NCBI GenBank assembly: GCA_020073245.1
Contig: JAIQFQ010000011.1
Span: forward strand, 32,527-96,526
Direction: 5' to 3'
DNA length: 64,000 bases
Source of the DNA: Terriglobia bacterium
Lineage (GTDB): Bacteria > Acidobacteriota > Thermoanaerobaculia > Thermoanaerobaculales > Thermoanaerobaculaceae
Shown here: positions 7,521-16,724 of the stretch, piece by piece
Layout of the letters: each line of letters opens with the position of its first letter
How positions within the stretch are numbered: position 1 is the stretch's first letter
Translations under genes and position numbers: made by a program
The notes under the pieces: model-generated
The model's database searches: none
Seen by the model: only the letters and a program-made list of their open reading frames with translations
What the model was told of the DNA's origin: nothing

Positions 7521-9149
7521 ATGGTCAGAGATGAAACCAGGTGGGCGTGGATCGGCACCACGGCGCCGCGCGAGGGCACTCCTCTGAAGCGGATCGCCGT
7601 CGTACTGACTCTGGCTGCATTCCTTGTGCAGGTCACCGCCTGCACCTCCGTGCGCAACGAGCCGGTCGGAAGGGTCGTGGCTGAAGACCACAGAATCCGA
7701 CAGAAGGAGGGAGTGGCGATTACCGGGTACGTCACGCCGGAAGGCACACGGGTGGACGTCAACGCCCACGTGTCTCTGGCCGCGGACGGTTCGCTCCTCA
7801 TCGTGCCGGACGCCGATGACAAGGCGCGAGAGAAGCCGAAGGAAGCCTTCACCCTCAAGCAGGACCAGATCGCTTCGCTCTACATCAAACGGATCAGCCC
7901 TGTAAAGACCACTTTCGCGATCGCCGGGGGGGTTGTCGCAGCGCTCGCCGTCCTGGCGGCGGTGGTCGCCCTGACGAAGGAGTCGTGCCCGTTCATCTAC
8001 TCGTTCGATGGCACCCAGTGGGTGTTCGACGGCGAGCCCTATGGGGCAGCGATCAGTCGCGGGCTTGCCCGGACCGATCTCTCGGAACTCGAGCACCTTC
8101 GCGAAAAGGGAGGCGTGTATCGGCTCCTGCTCACCAACGAGGTCGATGAGACCCAGCACACCGACAGCCTCCACCTGGTCGTGGCAGATCACCCGGCGGG
8201 CACGCTGGCTGTGGCCGATTCGCGGGGTGTGATCCGGGCGTTCCGCTCGGTTGTTCCGCCGCGGCTCGCGCGCGACAGATACGGGCGTGATCTCTCTCGC
8301 TGGCTGCGCGACGATGACGGCATGGCATGGCAGGACAACCTCACGGCGCTCGCCGAGGGAAGACCAATGGGTGAGACGCGGGACACGCTTGAGCTCGAGT
8401 TCGAGCGTCCTCGGGCGGCCGCGCATGCCTGGCTCGTTGTGCGCTCAGCCAACACCCCGTGGGCGTCCCACATGCTCCGCCGCACGCTGGATCTGCGGGG
8501 CCGCGAGGTGAACGACTACTACCAAGCGCTCGACACCGATGCGAACTTCCGCGCGGCGGTTCAGGGCTGGCACATGCGGGAGGAGGTGTTCCTCCTGGCG
8601 GTCGAGACGCTGGAACCGGACGGTTGGCGGGAGCAGGGGCGGCTGATGGGCGGCGGGCCGTTCATCGCTGAGCGCCGCGCCATGAGACTGGAGCTGTCGG
8701 ATCAGGATGGAGCAACCGTCCGTGTGCGGGTGCGGCCTCCGATCGGTTTCTGGAGCTTCGACAGCTTCGTTTTGGCGTGGGACGAAGCGGAGGTCCGAAC
8801 GACCGTGCTGACCGCTAGGTCCGCTCGGGATGCCGAAGATCGCGACGTGACTGCGCTCCTTGCTGCTGACGAGGGAGTCACGCTGGACTTTCCCGCTGCC
8901 GGCTCGAGCGCTACGCTCACGTTCCGGGCGCCCGAGAGACGGCGCGGCCTGCTCCGCACGGTCTTTGCAGCCACACACGGCTGGTACGAGATTCACCTCC
9001 ACGGAGGAGTGGAACCGGATCGGGCCGCTCTCGACGCTCTGGCTCGTCAGCCGGGTTGGATTGTGGGGCGTTCGCTGAGCGAGTTCTCCGACTTCCGGCG
9101 GTCGGGCGTCCTGGCCGGAACGCTCGCCGCAATGGCCCCGGCGCGGTGA
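7521..9149 (+). CDS. Large lipoprotein of unknown function
   Basis: A 542-residue protein whose N-terminus has a lipobox (LVQVTAC), so it should be lipidated in the envelope. AAGGAAG lies just before the ATG at 7521, although this gives an unusually long n-region of about 22 residues; a CTG or other start nearer the hydrophobic run is possible. A second hydrophobic stretch (about residues 130-152, FAIAGGVVAALAVLAAVVAL) looks like a membrane helix. Beyond it lies a conserved-looking segment, CPFIYSFDGTQWVFDGEPYG, and then a long beta-rich region. The helix plus lipobox suggests the large C-terminal part faces the periplasm or surface. No family could be named. It is last in a run of four exported proteins but lacks a clear copy of their promoter element. 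Confidence 0.7.
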   Translation: MVRDETRWAWIGTTAPREGTPLKRIAVVLTLAAFLVQVTACTSVRNEPVGRVVAEDHRIRQKEGVAITGYVTPEGTRVDVNAHVSLAADGSLLIVPDADDKAREKPKEAFTLKQDQIASLYIKRISPVKTTFAIAGGVVAALAVLAAVVALTKESCPFIYSFDGTQWVFDGEPYGAAISRGLARTDLSELEHLREKGGVYRLLLTNEVDETQHTDSLHLVVADHPAGTLAVADSRGVIRAFRSVVPPRLARDRYGRDLSRWLRDDDGMAWQDNLTALAEGRPMGETRDTLELEFERPRAAAHAWLVVRSANTPWASHMLRRTLDLRGREVNDYYQALDTDANFRAAVQGWHMREEVFLLAVETLEPDGWREQGRLMGGGPFIAERRAMRLELSDQDGATVRVRVRPPIGFWSFDSFVLAWDEAEVRTTVLTARSARDAEDRDVTALLAADEGVTLDFPAAGSSATLTFRAPERRRGLLRTVFAATHGWYEIHLHGGVEPDRAALDALARQPGWIVGRSLSEFSDFRRSGVLAGTLAAMAPAR

Positions 9150-9331
9150 AGGCGAGTTCAGATCCTGCTACGGCGGCGGTTCCAACCTCTGTGCTTTCCT
9201 GTGGCAGACGAGGTGTCGAAGATTGCCGCGTTGACGGGCGCAAAGTCAGGCAGGGGTGCGATGGGACCCAAGCGGGATTCCCATCCGTGATTGCGGCGGT
9301 CGGATGGAACTCCCGACCCAGGACCGTCGGC

Positions 9332-10255
9332 TCAGATCTTCCGTGGCATGAACACGGTGCCGTGGCGGCCGGGGACGGTCCCGTACTCCATCGTGTGCTC
9401 GGGGAGCGGGACGCCCGAGGTGCGCCGGGCGGCGAGCAGCTCGCGGAGGGGCACCGGCTCGATGCCGCGCTCGCGCGCCCGCTCTAGGAACCAGCGCAGG
9501 TCGGCGGCGTAGGGACCACCCTCGAGCTCGGCGTGCACGGTCAGCACGGGCCAGGCGGCGGAGGCGGCCGCGTCGAGCATCGAGGCGAAGAAATCACGCG
9601 GTTCGGTGTGAGTGTCGCCCAGCGCCTCGTCGAGGGTCGGAAGGGTCGCCGGGACCTGCGGCGTCGAGAGCGCCGCGCCGTCGACAATTGGCAGGAACGG
9701 CTCGGTCCCCCGGCAGTCGCTCGCGTACCCGAGTTCGTACCATTCCTCGATCTTGAGCGCGCGCTCGTCGCCGAACCAGGCCGGCGCGGCGAACGTCCGC
9801 GGCGTCTCGCCGAAGATGTCAAGGAACGCCTGCCGAGCGCGCCCGAGCTGCGCGGCGACCTCGTTCTCCGAGAGGCGCGGCAACTTGTCCTGCCACCGCC
9901 TGTGGTCCCACGCGTGGACACCTGCCTCGTGCCCTTCGGCGACGATGCGCCGGGCGATGCCGGGGAACGCCACGGCGATCATCCTCGCGGGCAGCAAGGT
10001 CCCGGAGAGCACCGTCCGGAGGCCGTAGACGCGCGCGGCGCCGGTTCGCCGCATCTTGCCGAGGAAGCCGGGGCGGCGGAGGACGTTAAGGATCGCCTTG
10101 CCGGAGTTGTCCGGACCCATCGAGAGGTAGAACGTGCCCTTGACGCCCGCCTCGCGGAAGGCGTCGAGCAGCACCGGCACGCCGTTCTTCATGCCGTCAT
10201 GCGTGTCCACGTCGATCCGCAGCCCGAGCAGCTTCGCGCTGGTCGGTGCGGTCAT
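9332..10255 (-). CDS. arnD: ArnD-type polysaccharide deacetylase (4-deoxy-4-formamido-arabinose-phosphoundecaprenol deformylase)
   Basis: A 307-residue NodB-fold enzyme close in length to ArnD. The N-terminus has the catalytic and metal motif RIDVDTHDG (Asp15, Asp17), followed by GVKGTFYLSMGPDNSG, which is characteristic of ArnD. The second motif is EAGVHAWDHRRWQD, and TFAAPAWFGDERAL and VLTVHAELEGGPYA follow in order. In the Arn pathway the enzyme removes the formyl group from undecaprenyl-phosphate-Ara4FN, giving Ara4N lipid for transfer to lipid A. It follows the arnB-C-A genes on the same strand after a 154-nt gap filled by a heptamer inverted repeat, so it may have its own promoter. Confidence 0.92.
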   Translation of the reverse strand: MTAPTSAKLLGLRIDVDTHDGMKNGVPVLLDAFREAGVKGTFYLSMGPDNSGKAILNVLRRPGFLGKMRRTGAARVYGLRTVLSGTLLPARMIAVAFPGIARRIVAEGHEAGVHAWDHRRWQDKLPRLSENEVAAQLGRARQAFLDIFGETPRTFAAPAWFGDERALKIEEWYELGYASDCRGTEPFLPIVDGAALSTPQVPATLPTLDEALGDTHTEPRDFFASMLDAAASAAWPVLTVHAELEGGPYAADLRWFLERARERGIEPVPLRELLAARRTSGVPLPEHTMEYGTVPGRHGTVFMPRKI

Positions 10256-10409
10256 GGCTCGAGGGCCCGGGTCCGAGGGCTTGAGGTGGCGGATCGTGAC
10301 GTGGATCGTGGATCGTGGATCGTGGGTCGAGATGCCAACCGACCGGGTCCCGGCGCGATCCGGAGGCTCTCACGAACCACGAACCACGAACAACGAACCA
10401 CGGTTTTCA
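10256..10409. repeat. Heptamer-armed inverted repeat element
   Basis: The gap between arnD and the arnA decarboxylase gene. GGATCGT is repeated at 10291, 10303, 10310 and 10317. After a loop of about 40 nt come CACGAAC units at 10371, 10378 and 10385 and a variant at 10392. Read as GTGGATC and its near-complement CACGAAC, the arms pair with one mismatch per unit. This is one of many such elements here. Confidence 0.7.
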
Positions 10410-11435
10410 TCACTGCGCTAGCCAATCCTTCAGGAACGCATCGAAGGTCCTCTCGAGCGCCTCGTCCATGGAAACCTTCGGCGACCAGCCGAGCAGTTTC
10501 TTCGCCTTCGCGATGGAAGGCTTGCGGGTAAGGATGTCCTGGTACCCCTTGCCGTAGTAGGCGGCCGAGTTGACCGCCTCGATGCGCGGCGGGGTGTAGT
10601 TCGGGATCTCGCTGCGCCGCGCCTCGTAGAGACGCACCAGCCTCTCGGCGAGCTCCTTGACGGAGCACTCGTTGGCCGGGTTGCCGAGGTTGAAGATCTG
10701 GCCGTTGGCGGTGCCGCGCGCGTCGGCGATGATTGCCATCAACCCCTCGATGCCGTCCTCGACCCAGGTGAAGCAGCGCTTCTGCTCGCCGCCGTCCACG
10801 AGGCGGATCGGTTCGCCGCGGAACAGGTTGATCACGAACTGCGTGACCACGCGGGAGGAGCCTTCCTTCGCCGCGTCGATGTCGTCCAGCTTGGGCCCGA
10901 TCCAGTTGAAGGGCCGGAACAGCGTGTAGCGGAGTTCCTCCTGCTGCCCGTAGGCGGCGATCACGCGGTCGAGGAGTTGCTTCGAACAGGAATAGATCCA
11001 GCGCGGCTTGTTGATCGGCCCGAGCACCAAGGGGCTCTTGTCCTCGTCGAACTCCGGGTCGGTGGACATCCCATAGACTTCGGAGGTCGAAGGGAACACC
11101 ACCCGGCGGCGGTACTTGACACACTGGCGGATCACCCGCAGGTTCTCCTCGAAGTCGAGCTCGAACACCCGCAGCGGCTCCTTGACGTAGGTTGCGGGCG
11201 TAGCTATGGCCACGAGCGGGAGCACGACGTCGCTGGTCTTGACGTGGTACTCGATCCACTCCTTGTTGATCGTGATGTCGCCTTCGAGGAAGTGGAAGCG
11301 CTCGTGATGCAGCGAGTGCTCGAGCTTGGAGGCCGAGAGGTCCATGCCGTGGACCTCCCAGTCGGTGGTCTCAAGGATGCGCCGCGTGAGGGCGTTGCCG
11401 ATGAAGCCGTTGACGCCGAGGATGAGGATGTTCAC
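10410..11435 (-). CDS. arnA: NAD-dependent UDP-glucuronate decarboxylase (ArnA C-terminal domain homologue)
   Basis: A 341-residue extended short-chain dehydrogenase matching the dehydrogenase half of ArnA. It has the Rossmann motif GVNGFIG at the N-terminus, the catalytic S/T of FPSTSEVYG, the YxxxK pair in [10 protein letters not shown], and the Arn-specific block [11 protein letters not shown]. The family oxidises and decarboxylates UDP-glucuronate to the UDP-4-keto-pentose used by ArnB. The start is a GTG with GGAG about 9 nt upstream, and it overlaps the stop of the formyltransferase gene as GTGA, so translation is probably coupled. ArnA is a single fused protein in enterobacteria; here the two activities are separate genes. 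Confidence 0.9.
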   Translation of the reverse strand: MNILILGVNGFIGNALTRRILETTDWEVHGMDLSASKLEHSLHHERFHFLEGDITINKEWIEYHVKTSDVVLPLVAIATPATYVKEPLRVFELDFEENLRVIRQCVKYRRRVVFPSTSEVYGMSTDPEFDEDKSPLVLGPINKPRWIYSCSKQLLDRVIAAYGQQEELRYTLFRPFNWIGPKLDDIDAAKEGSSRVVTQFVINLFRGEPIRLVDGGEQKRCFTWVEDGIEGLMAIIADARGTANGQIFNLGNPANECSVKELAERLVRLYEARRSEIPNYTPPRIEAVNSAAYYGKGYQDILTRKPSIAKAKKLLGWSPKVSMDEALERTFDAFLKDWLAQ

Positions 11436-12505
11436 GGGTTTTCTCCGTTTCCAGGCTTCCGTGAGGAGGCGCGGGCAGGGATCGAGTGTCCGGGGTCCGT
11501 GGTCCGGGGTCCGTTGTCCGGGGCGGAAGAGCTCCGCCCCTGCAGGGTGGTTCCCGGTGCAATCTCGTGGCTGAGCGCGAACGCGCACGCCGGGAGCTCG
11601 GGCCGACCGGCGAGCTGGACCGTGACCAGCCGAAGGGCGCCGTCGCCGACGGCGACCGTGATGCCGTCCAGGTCCACGGCGAGCACGGTGCCGGGAGGAG
11701 CGACGGCGGACGAGCGGGAGGGGACTGCCCACCACACGAGGAGCTTCCCGTCGCACCAGGTCGTGAAGGCGCCCGGATAAGGGTGCGTGACCGCACGCAC
11801 CAGGTTGTAGATCCGTCCCGCGTTCCAGCTCCACTCGAACCGGCCGTCCTCGGGCGTGCGCCCGCCGAAGTACGAGCCCTCGGACAGATTCATCGGACGC
11901 GAGTGTGCTTGACCGTCGCGCAGGGGGGGCAGGGCGCGATCGAGCATCGTCCGGGCCGCGGTCTCGAGCTTCCCGTACAGCGTCAGCGCGGTGTCCTCGA
12001 CGGCGATCATCACGCGCTCCTGGTCCACGAGGTCGCCCGCGTCCGCCTTCGCGACCATGGTGTGGAGCGACACGCCGGTCTCGGTCTCCCCGTTGACCAG
12101 CACCCAGTTGACCGGCGCCCGCCCCCGGTAGCGGGGCAGGAGCGACCCGTGCAGGTTGAAGGCGCCTCGGGGGGCGAGCGCGAGCACGCGGGTCGGGATC
12201 ATCCACCGGAAGTAGAACGAGAATATGAAGTCGGGTCGGTACGAGGCGATGAGTTCGGTGACGGTGTCGCTCTTGAGGTCTACCTTCTCGGGGCGGTGGA
12301 CGGGGATGCCCCGAGCGCCCGCGCGGTCGGCGAGCGACCCCCACCACACCTCCTCGTGCGGGTCGTCCGCATGGGTGAAGACGGCGGCGATCTCGAAGTC
12401 GTGGCGGGTGAGCGCGTCGAAGCCTACGCACCCCATCGTGTGGTACCCGAAGACCAGAGCCCGGGGTCCGGGGCCCGGGGTCCGGGGTCCGGGAGAAACG
12501 CTCAC
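11432..12505 (-). CDS. Formyltransferase (ArnA N-terminal domain homologue)
   Basis: A 357-residue formyl-tetrahydrofolate-dependent transferase. [17 protein letters not shown] is the ArnA-type N-terminus. [19 protein letters not shown] holds the catalytic Asn/His with its SLLP loop, and [13 protein letters not shown] and DAGDLVDQ follow. It should formylate UDP-Ara4N. The GTG start overlaps the arnC stop (GTGA), and its own stop overlaps the next GTG. Both ends are odd. The first 15 or so residues (proline/glycine-rich) and the last 30 or so are encoded by degenerate heptamer tracts at 12458-12492 and 11487-11521, so the conserved enzyme is only the middle of the ORF. Confidence 0.88.
   Translation of the reverse strand: MSVSPGPRTPGPGPRALVFGYHTMGCVGFDALTRHDFEIAAVFTHADDPHEEVWWGSLADRAGARGIPVHRPEKVDLKSDTVTELIASYRPDFIFSFYFRWMIPTRVLALAPRGAFNLHGSLLPRYRGRAPVNWVLVNGETETGVSLHTMVAKADAGDLVDQERVMIAVEDTALTLYGKLETAARTMLDRALPPLRDGQAHSRPMNLSEGSYFGGRTPEDGRFEWSWNAGRIYNLVRAVTHPYPGAFTTWCDGKLLVWWAVPSRSSAVAPPGTVLAVDLDGITVAVGDGALRLVTVQLAGRPELPACAFALSHEIAPGTTLQGRSSSAPDNGPRTTDPGHSIPARASSRKPGNGENP
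11487..11521. repeat. Degenerate heptamer tract inside the formyltransferase 3' end
   Basis: Five adjoining 7-nt units, TGTCCGG, GGTCCGT, GGTCCGG, GGTCCGT and TGTCCGG, lie inside the reading frame. A GGGGCGGA/TCCGCCCC hairpin follows at 11520-11540. Confidence 0.8.
12458..12492. repeat. Degenerate heptamer tract inside the formyltransferase 5' end
   Basis: Five adjoining units, AGCCCGG, GGTCCGG, GGCCCGG, GGTCCGG and GGTCCGG, lie between the GTG start and the first conserved codon of the formyltransferase. Confidence 0.8.
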
Positions 12506-13452
12506 CGGTTCTCCCCGCCGGAGCGGAAGACGTGGCGGATGACGTAGCGGGGGCGATGGCGGACCTCCATGTAGATCCGGCCCACGTACTCGCCGAGCAG
12601 ACCGATGGCGAACAGCAGCACTCCGATGAAGAAGAAGAGCACCGCGAACAGCGTGAACACCCCGCTGACAGCCCACTCGTGTCCCTTGACGATCCGCCCG
12701 ACGATCAGCACGGCCGCGACAAGCATCGAGGCCGTCGCCATCGTCATGCCGACCGCGAGCGTCGAGCGCAGCGGCCACAGCGAGAAGCTCGTCATGAGGT
12801 CGAACTGCAGGCGCACCAGCTTCCAGAGGCTGTACTTGCTCTGCCCCTTCAGGCGTTCCGCGTGTGCAACGGGCACCTCGGTGACGCGGCCGGCGAACAT
12901 GTCGGCCAGCACCGGGATGAACGTGGAGATCTCCTTGGACTGGCACAGGGTCTTGACGACGCCGCGGCGGTACGCGCGCAGCATGCAGCCGTAGTCCGAG
13001 AGGTGGACCCCGGTTGCCATGGAGGTCACGCGGTTGACCAGGCGCGACGCCATCCGTCGGAAGAAGGAGTCCCGGCGCTTCACCCGCACCGACCCGACGA
13101 CGTCGTACCCCTCGTCCATCTTCGCGACCAGTTTGCCGATCTCCTCGGGCGGGTTTTGGAGATCCGCGTCGAGGGTGACTATGATCTCCCCGCGGGACTC
13201 CTCGAATCCGGCGAACACCGCCGAGTGCTGGCCGTAGTTGCGGTTGAAGTCGATCACCACAAAGTGCGAGTCGCGGGAGGCGGCCTCGCGGAGGATCTCG
13301 AGCGAGCGGTCGCGGCTCCCGTCATTGATCAGGACCACCTCGTAGCCCCTCCCGAGCGCATCCAGGGCAGCACTGAGACGCGGCAGAAGCTCGGGGAGGT
13401 TCTCCTCCTCGTTGAAGACCGGGACCACCACGGAGAGGGAGGGATCAGGCAT
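12502..13452 (-). CDS. arnC: ArnC-type undecaprenyl-phosphate glycosyltransferase
   Basis: A 316-residue family 2 glycosyltransferase. The N-terminal catalytic domain has [33 protein letters not shown] and [12 protein letters not shown] (the DxD-like metal site). [13 protein letters not shown] and the two C-terminal membrane helices (about residues 225-250 and 260-290) are typical of ArnC. It transfers the formylated aminopentose from UDP to undecaprenyl phosphate at the inner membrane. It begins 8 nt after arnB, and its stop overlaps the formyltransferase start. Confidence 0.92.
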   Translation of the reverse strand: MPDPSLSVVVPVFNEEENLPELLPRLSAALDALGRGYEVVLINDGSRDRSLEILREAASRDSHFVVIDFNRNYGQHSAVFAGFEESRGEIIVTLDADLQNPPEEIGKLVAKMDEGYDVVGSVRVKRRDSFFRRMASRLVNRVTSMATGVHLSDYGCMLRAYRRGVVKTLCQSKEISTFIPVLADMFAGRVTEVPVAHAERLKGQSKYSLWKLVRLQFDLMTSFSLWPLRSTLAVGMTMATASMLVAAVLIVGRIVKGHEWAVSGVFTLFAVLFFFIGVLLFAIGLLGEYVGRIYMEVRHRPRYVIRHVFRSGGENR

Positions 13453-13460
13453 TTGGGCTC

Positions 13461-14660
13461 TCAGTTGCGGGCGGGGGCGCCAGCGCTCCGGGCGTGCGCG
13501 AGGACGTCTTTGACGGCGGCCACGACGTAGCGCACGTCGTCCTCACTCAGGAGCGGGAAGAGCGGGATCGAGCACAGGCGCTCGGAGACCCACTCCGCCA
13601 CCGGGAGGTTCCCGATCCAGTTCGGGTACTTGCCGGCGTAGTACGGCTGGGTATGCACGGCCCGGAAGTGGATCCCGGTCCCGACGTTTCGCGCCTTGAG
13701 CTCGGCGATGAACTCGTCCCTCGTTAGGCGGGCGCTCTCGAGGACCTTGAGGACGTAGAGGTGGCGGGTGTGAAAGTGGTCGTATGCGGGCACTGCGAGC
13801 GGCTCGACCTCCGCCACATCCGCGAGCAGCTCGTCGTAGAGCGCCGAGAGCTCGCGCCGACGGGCGTTGAACTCGCCGACCGAGGCAAGCTGGTGGATCC
13901 CGAGCGCCGCCTGCATGTCCATGAAGTTGTACTTGAACCCCGGCAGCACGATTTCGACCTGCGGAGAGCCGCCCTCTGCGTAACGGTTCCAGGCCTGCTT
14001 CTCGAGCCCGTGGAAGCGGAGCGCACGCAGCTTCTTCGCGAGTTCGCCGTCTCTGGTGACCAGGACGCCGCCTTCAGCGGTCGTGATGTTCTTGATCGGG
14101 TGGAAGGAGAAAACGCCGAGACGGTCGAAACACCCGACGTGGACGCCCTTGTAGAAACAGCCGACGCCGTGCGCCGCGTCCTCGAACATCCACAGGCCGT
14201 GCCTGGCGGCGACCGCCATGATCGCGTCCACGTCGGCAGGCGCGCCCGCATAGTGAACCGGGATGATGCCGACCGTGCGCGACGTGACGGCGGCCTCCAG
14301 TTGACGCTCGTCGATCTGCAGCGTGTCACGGTGGATGTCCACGAAGACCGGCGTCGCCCCGGCGACCTCGATCATGTTGACGGTCGAGGCCCAGGTCATC
14401 GGCGTCGTGATCACCTCGTCGCCGGGCTTCAGGCCGAGCGCGATGAGGCCGATGTGCTGGCCCGCCGTGGCTGACGAGAGCGCCAGGGCATGCGGAAACC
14501 CGGTGAACGTCGCGAACTCCTTCTCGAACCGCTCGGCCTTGGGGCCGGTGGTGATCCAGCCGGACCTCAGGGTGTCCACGACTTCGTCGATTTCCACCTG
14601 ACGGATGGTCGGACGGGAGAAGGGGAGGAAGTCGGGGCGCTTGCCGAACGCCGAACTCAT
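13461..14660 (-). CDS. arnB: ArnB-type PLP aminotransferase
   Basis: A 399-residue DegT/DnrJ/EryC1 aminotransferase. The N-terminal FLPFSRPTI and SGWITTGPKAERFE are the ArnB signature. The PLP lysine is Lys190 in SFHPIKNITTAEGG, and the cofactor aspartate lies in FEDAAHGVG. It converts UDP-4-keto-arabinose to UDP-4-amino-4-deoxy-arabinose. It is first in the minus-strand arn run, with the divergent arnT-like gene across a 351-nt repeat-filled gap. The symbol rests on the whole cluster; alone it could be another sugar aminotransferase. Confidence 0.92.
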   Translation of the reverse strand: MSSAFGKRPDFLPFSRPTIRQVEIDEVVDTLRSGWITTGPKAERFEKEFATFTGFPHALALSSATAGQHIGLIALGLKPGDEVITTPMTWASTVNMIEVAGATPVFVDIHRDTLQIDERQLEAAVTSRTVGIIPVHYAGAPADVDAIMAVAARHGLWMFEDAAHGVGCFYKGVHVGCFDRLGVFSFHPIKNITTAEGGVLVTRDGELAKKLRALRFHGLEKQAWNRYAEGGSPQVEIVLPGFKYNFMDMQAALGIHQLASVGEFNARRRELSALYDELLADVAEVEPLAVPAYDHFHTRHLYVLKVLESARLTRDEFIAELKARNVGTGIHFRAVHTQPYYAGKYPNWIGNLPVAEWVSERLCSIPLFPLLSEDDVRYVVAAVKDVLAHARSAGAPARN

Positions 14661-14794
14661 CGCGATGTCGCCTCCGTGCCGGCTGCAGGCTACACCGGCG
14701 CCGCCCGGTCTCTCGCTCGCGCGGTCCCCGAAAGGCTCACTGGAAGCTCGAAGAAACCAGGCGGAAACAACGCGGATGATACCACGGCGAGAAG

Positions 14795-14975
14795 CAGTTA
14801 AGAGTTGGAAGCGAAGAGTTAAGAGTTCGGGGGCAGAGGGTAGACGGAAGAGGGGAGAGGGAAGACGACGGACCCGGGACGGCGTCGGTCGTCGCGTCTT
14901 GCCTTTCCTCTACCCTCTCCTTTCCTCATTCTTTTCTTCGTCGAACCTTTGAACCTTCGAACCCTTACAGTCTGG
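14795..14975. repeat. Inverted-repeat element with 7-nt and 8-nt arms
   Basis: Lies between the divergent arnB and arnT-like genes. A purine arm of GGxAGAx heptads (about 14820-14870) faces a pyrimidine arm (14895-14935) across a GC-rich loop. The right end carries the octamer units TCGAACCT, TTGAACCT and TCGAACCC (14940-14964), complements of the AGGTTCGA type seen elsewhere. The rest of the gap from 14661 holds no gene. Confidence 0.65.
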
Positions 14976-15011
14976 CCCTGCCGGGCCTGCCCGTGCTACA
15001 AGGGCGCAGTC

Positions 15012-16724
15012 ATGGCGGACGAAGCCACGCGGTTCGGGAGCAGTGCGGCACGGCTGGCGCCGGTGCTCGCTGCCGCGTGCCTGATCCTGCTCCTCGTCTG
15101 GAACCTGGGCGGTGCACCGCTGCTCGAACCCGATGAGGGACGGTACACCGAGATTCCGCGCGAGATGCTGGCCCGCGGCGATTTCATCACTCCGCACCTC
15201 AACGGCGTGCTTTACTTCGAGAAGCCCCCCCTTCACTACTGGCTCAACGCAGTCGCCATCAGGCTCTTCGGCCTCCGTGAGTTCGCCGCTCGCTTGTGGA
15301 GCGCGCTGTTCGCCCTTGCCGGCGTCGCGCTCGCGTGGAGCCTGGGGCGTGTCATGGGAGGACCGCGCGCCGGCTTCATGGCGGCGCTTGTGCTCGGCAC
15401 CTCGCCGCTCTGGGTCGTGATCGGGCGCCTGGCCACGCTCGACATGACGCTGACGTTCTTCCTCACCGCGACGCTGGCGTGCTTCTGGGTCGCCCATGAT
15501 GGCACCGAACCACGCCGCGCGCGACTGGCATGGCACGGAATGTTCGCCGCGGCAGCCCTTGCCGTTCTGACCAAGGGGCTGATTGGAGTCGTGATCCCGG
15601 GAGCGGTTGTCTTTCTATACTTGCTCGCGACCCGTCGGTGGCGAGTGCTGACCATGGTTCCGTGGGTAACGGGTGTGGCGTTGTTCCTTGCGATCGCCGT
15701 GCCGTGGCACGTCCTGGCGGCCTCCCGCACCCCCGACTTCCTGTGGTTCTACTTCGTCCATGAGCATCTGCTGCGCTACGCGACTCCGCTCGCCGAGCGG
15801 CAGGAGCCGATGTGGTACTTCCTGGCGGTGGTGCTGGTGGGGTGCGCGCCGTGGTCCGGCCTGCTCCCGTCCGCCGCTCGACTGCTGCCGTGGCGGCACT
15901 GGCGTGACGGTCTCGCCCAGCGCCGCGCCGAGGTGTTCCTCTCGATCTGGGCCATCTTCGTGGTCGCGTTCTTCTCGTCGTCGCAATCGAAGTTGATCCC
16001 GTACGTGCTGCCTGCGCTGCCGCCGCTCGCGGTGCTCGTCGGGTTGCTCGTGGACCGGCTGTGGAGCGGGAACCTCGCTGCCTCGCGATGGGAGCGCGGG
16101 GGGCTCGTCGCCGGCGGCATCCTCGCCAGCCTCTTCGGAGCGACGCTCGTCTGGGCCGGCCTCGGCAGGGTCGACCGGCTCGGTCTCGGCGGCGTGGTGT
16201 CGCCCGGCCTGCTCGGCCCGGGCGCGCTCGTCCTCGTCGTCGCCCTGCTCGCGGCGTGGAGCGGGTTCGGCTGGAGGTGGGAGAGGCGCGTTCTCGCGCT
16301 GTTCGCGGCCGGCTGCTGCGTCGGGGCCGCGGTCCAGGGCGTCGCTCCGCTGATCGCTCGTGAGCGGAGCAGCAAGATGCTCGCGGAGCGCCTCCGCCCG
16401 GAGCTCCGCCCCGGCGACCTCGTGTTCACGTACCGCTGCTTCCCGGAGAGCCTGCCGGTCTACCTGGAGCGGACGGTTGGCACGGCCGCATACGAGGGCG
16501 AGTTGGCGTTCGGGATCTCGCACCTGAGCGCGGCGGAGAGGAAGGAACGCTTCCCGACCGCGGAGAAGTTCCGAGAGCTCTGGGAGTCGGATCGCCGCGT
16601 GTTCGCCGTCGGGGAGACGCGGGCCTGGTCGCGCCGCCTGGCGCAGGACGGCATCACCCGCGCGCGCCTGCTCTGGGAGGGCGAAGGTCTCGCGCTTCTG
16701 TCGAACGAGCGCTCCGCCAAGTAA
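15012..16724 (+). CDS. arnT: ArnT-like lipid A pentose transferase (GT83 membrane glycosyltransferase)
   Basis: A 570-residue polytopic membrane protein with about 11-12 helices. The first periplasmic loop has LEPDEGRYTEIPREML, whose DE pair is the catalytic acidic motif of ArnT/PMT enzymes, followed by GVLYFEKPPLHYW. The family moves Ara4N from undecaprenyl phosphate to lipid A phosphates on the periplasmic face, which lowers negative charge and polymyxin binding. The ATG at 15012 is preferred because upstream in-frame codons fall in repeat DNA; the ribosome binding site (AAGGGCG) is weak. The gene is divergent from arnB and convergent with the GNAT gene. A general glycosyltransferase for another lipid-linked sugar is possible. 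Confidence 0.85.
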   Translation: MADEATRFGSSAARLAPVLAAACLILLLVWNLGGAPLLEPDEGRYTEIPREMLARGDFITPHLNGVLYFEKPPLHYWLNAVAIRLFGLREFAARLWSALFALAGVALAWSLGRVMGGPRAGFMAALVLGTSPLWVVIGRLATLDMTLTFFLTATLACFWVAHDGTEPRRARLAWHGMFAAAALAVLTKGLIGVVIPGAVVFLYLLATRRWRVLTMVPWVTGVALFLAIAVPWHVLAASRTPDFLWFYFVHEHLLRYATPLAERQEPMWYFLAVVLVGCAPWSGLLPSAARLLPWRHWRDGLAQRRAEVFLSIWAIFVVAFFSSSQSKLIPYVLPALPPLAVLVGLLVDRLWSGNLAASRWERGGLVAGGILASLFGATLVWAGLGRVDRLGLGGVVSPGLLGPGALVLVVALLAAWSGFGWRWERRVLALFAAGCCVGAAVQGVAPLIARERSSKMLAERLRPELRPGDLVFTYRCFPESLPVYLERTVGTAAYEGELAFGISHLSAAERKERFPTAEKFRELWESDRRVFAVGETRAWSRRLAQDGITRARLLWEGEGLALLSNERSAK

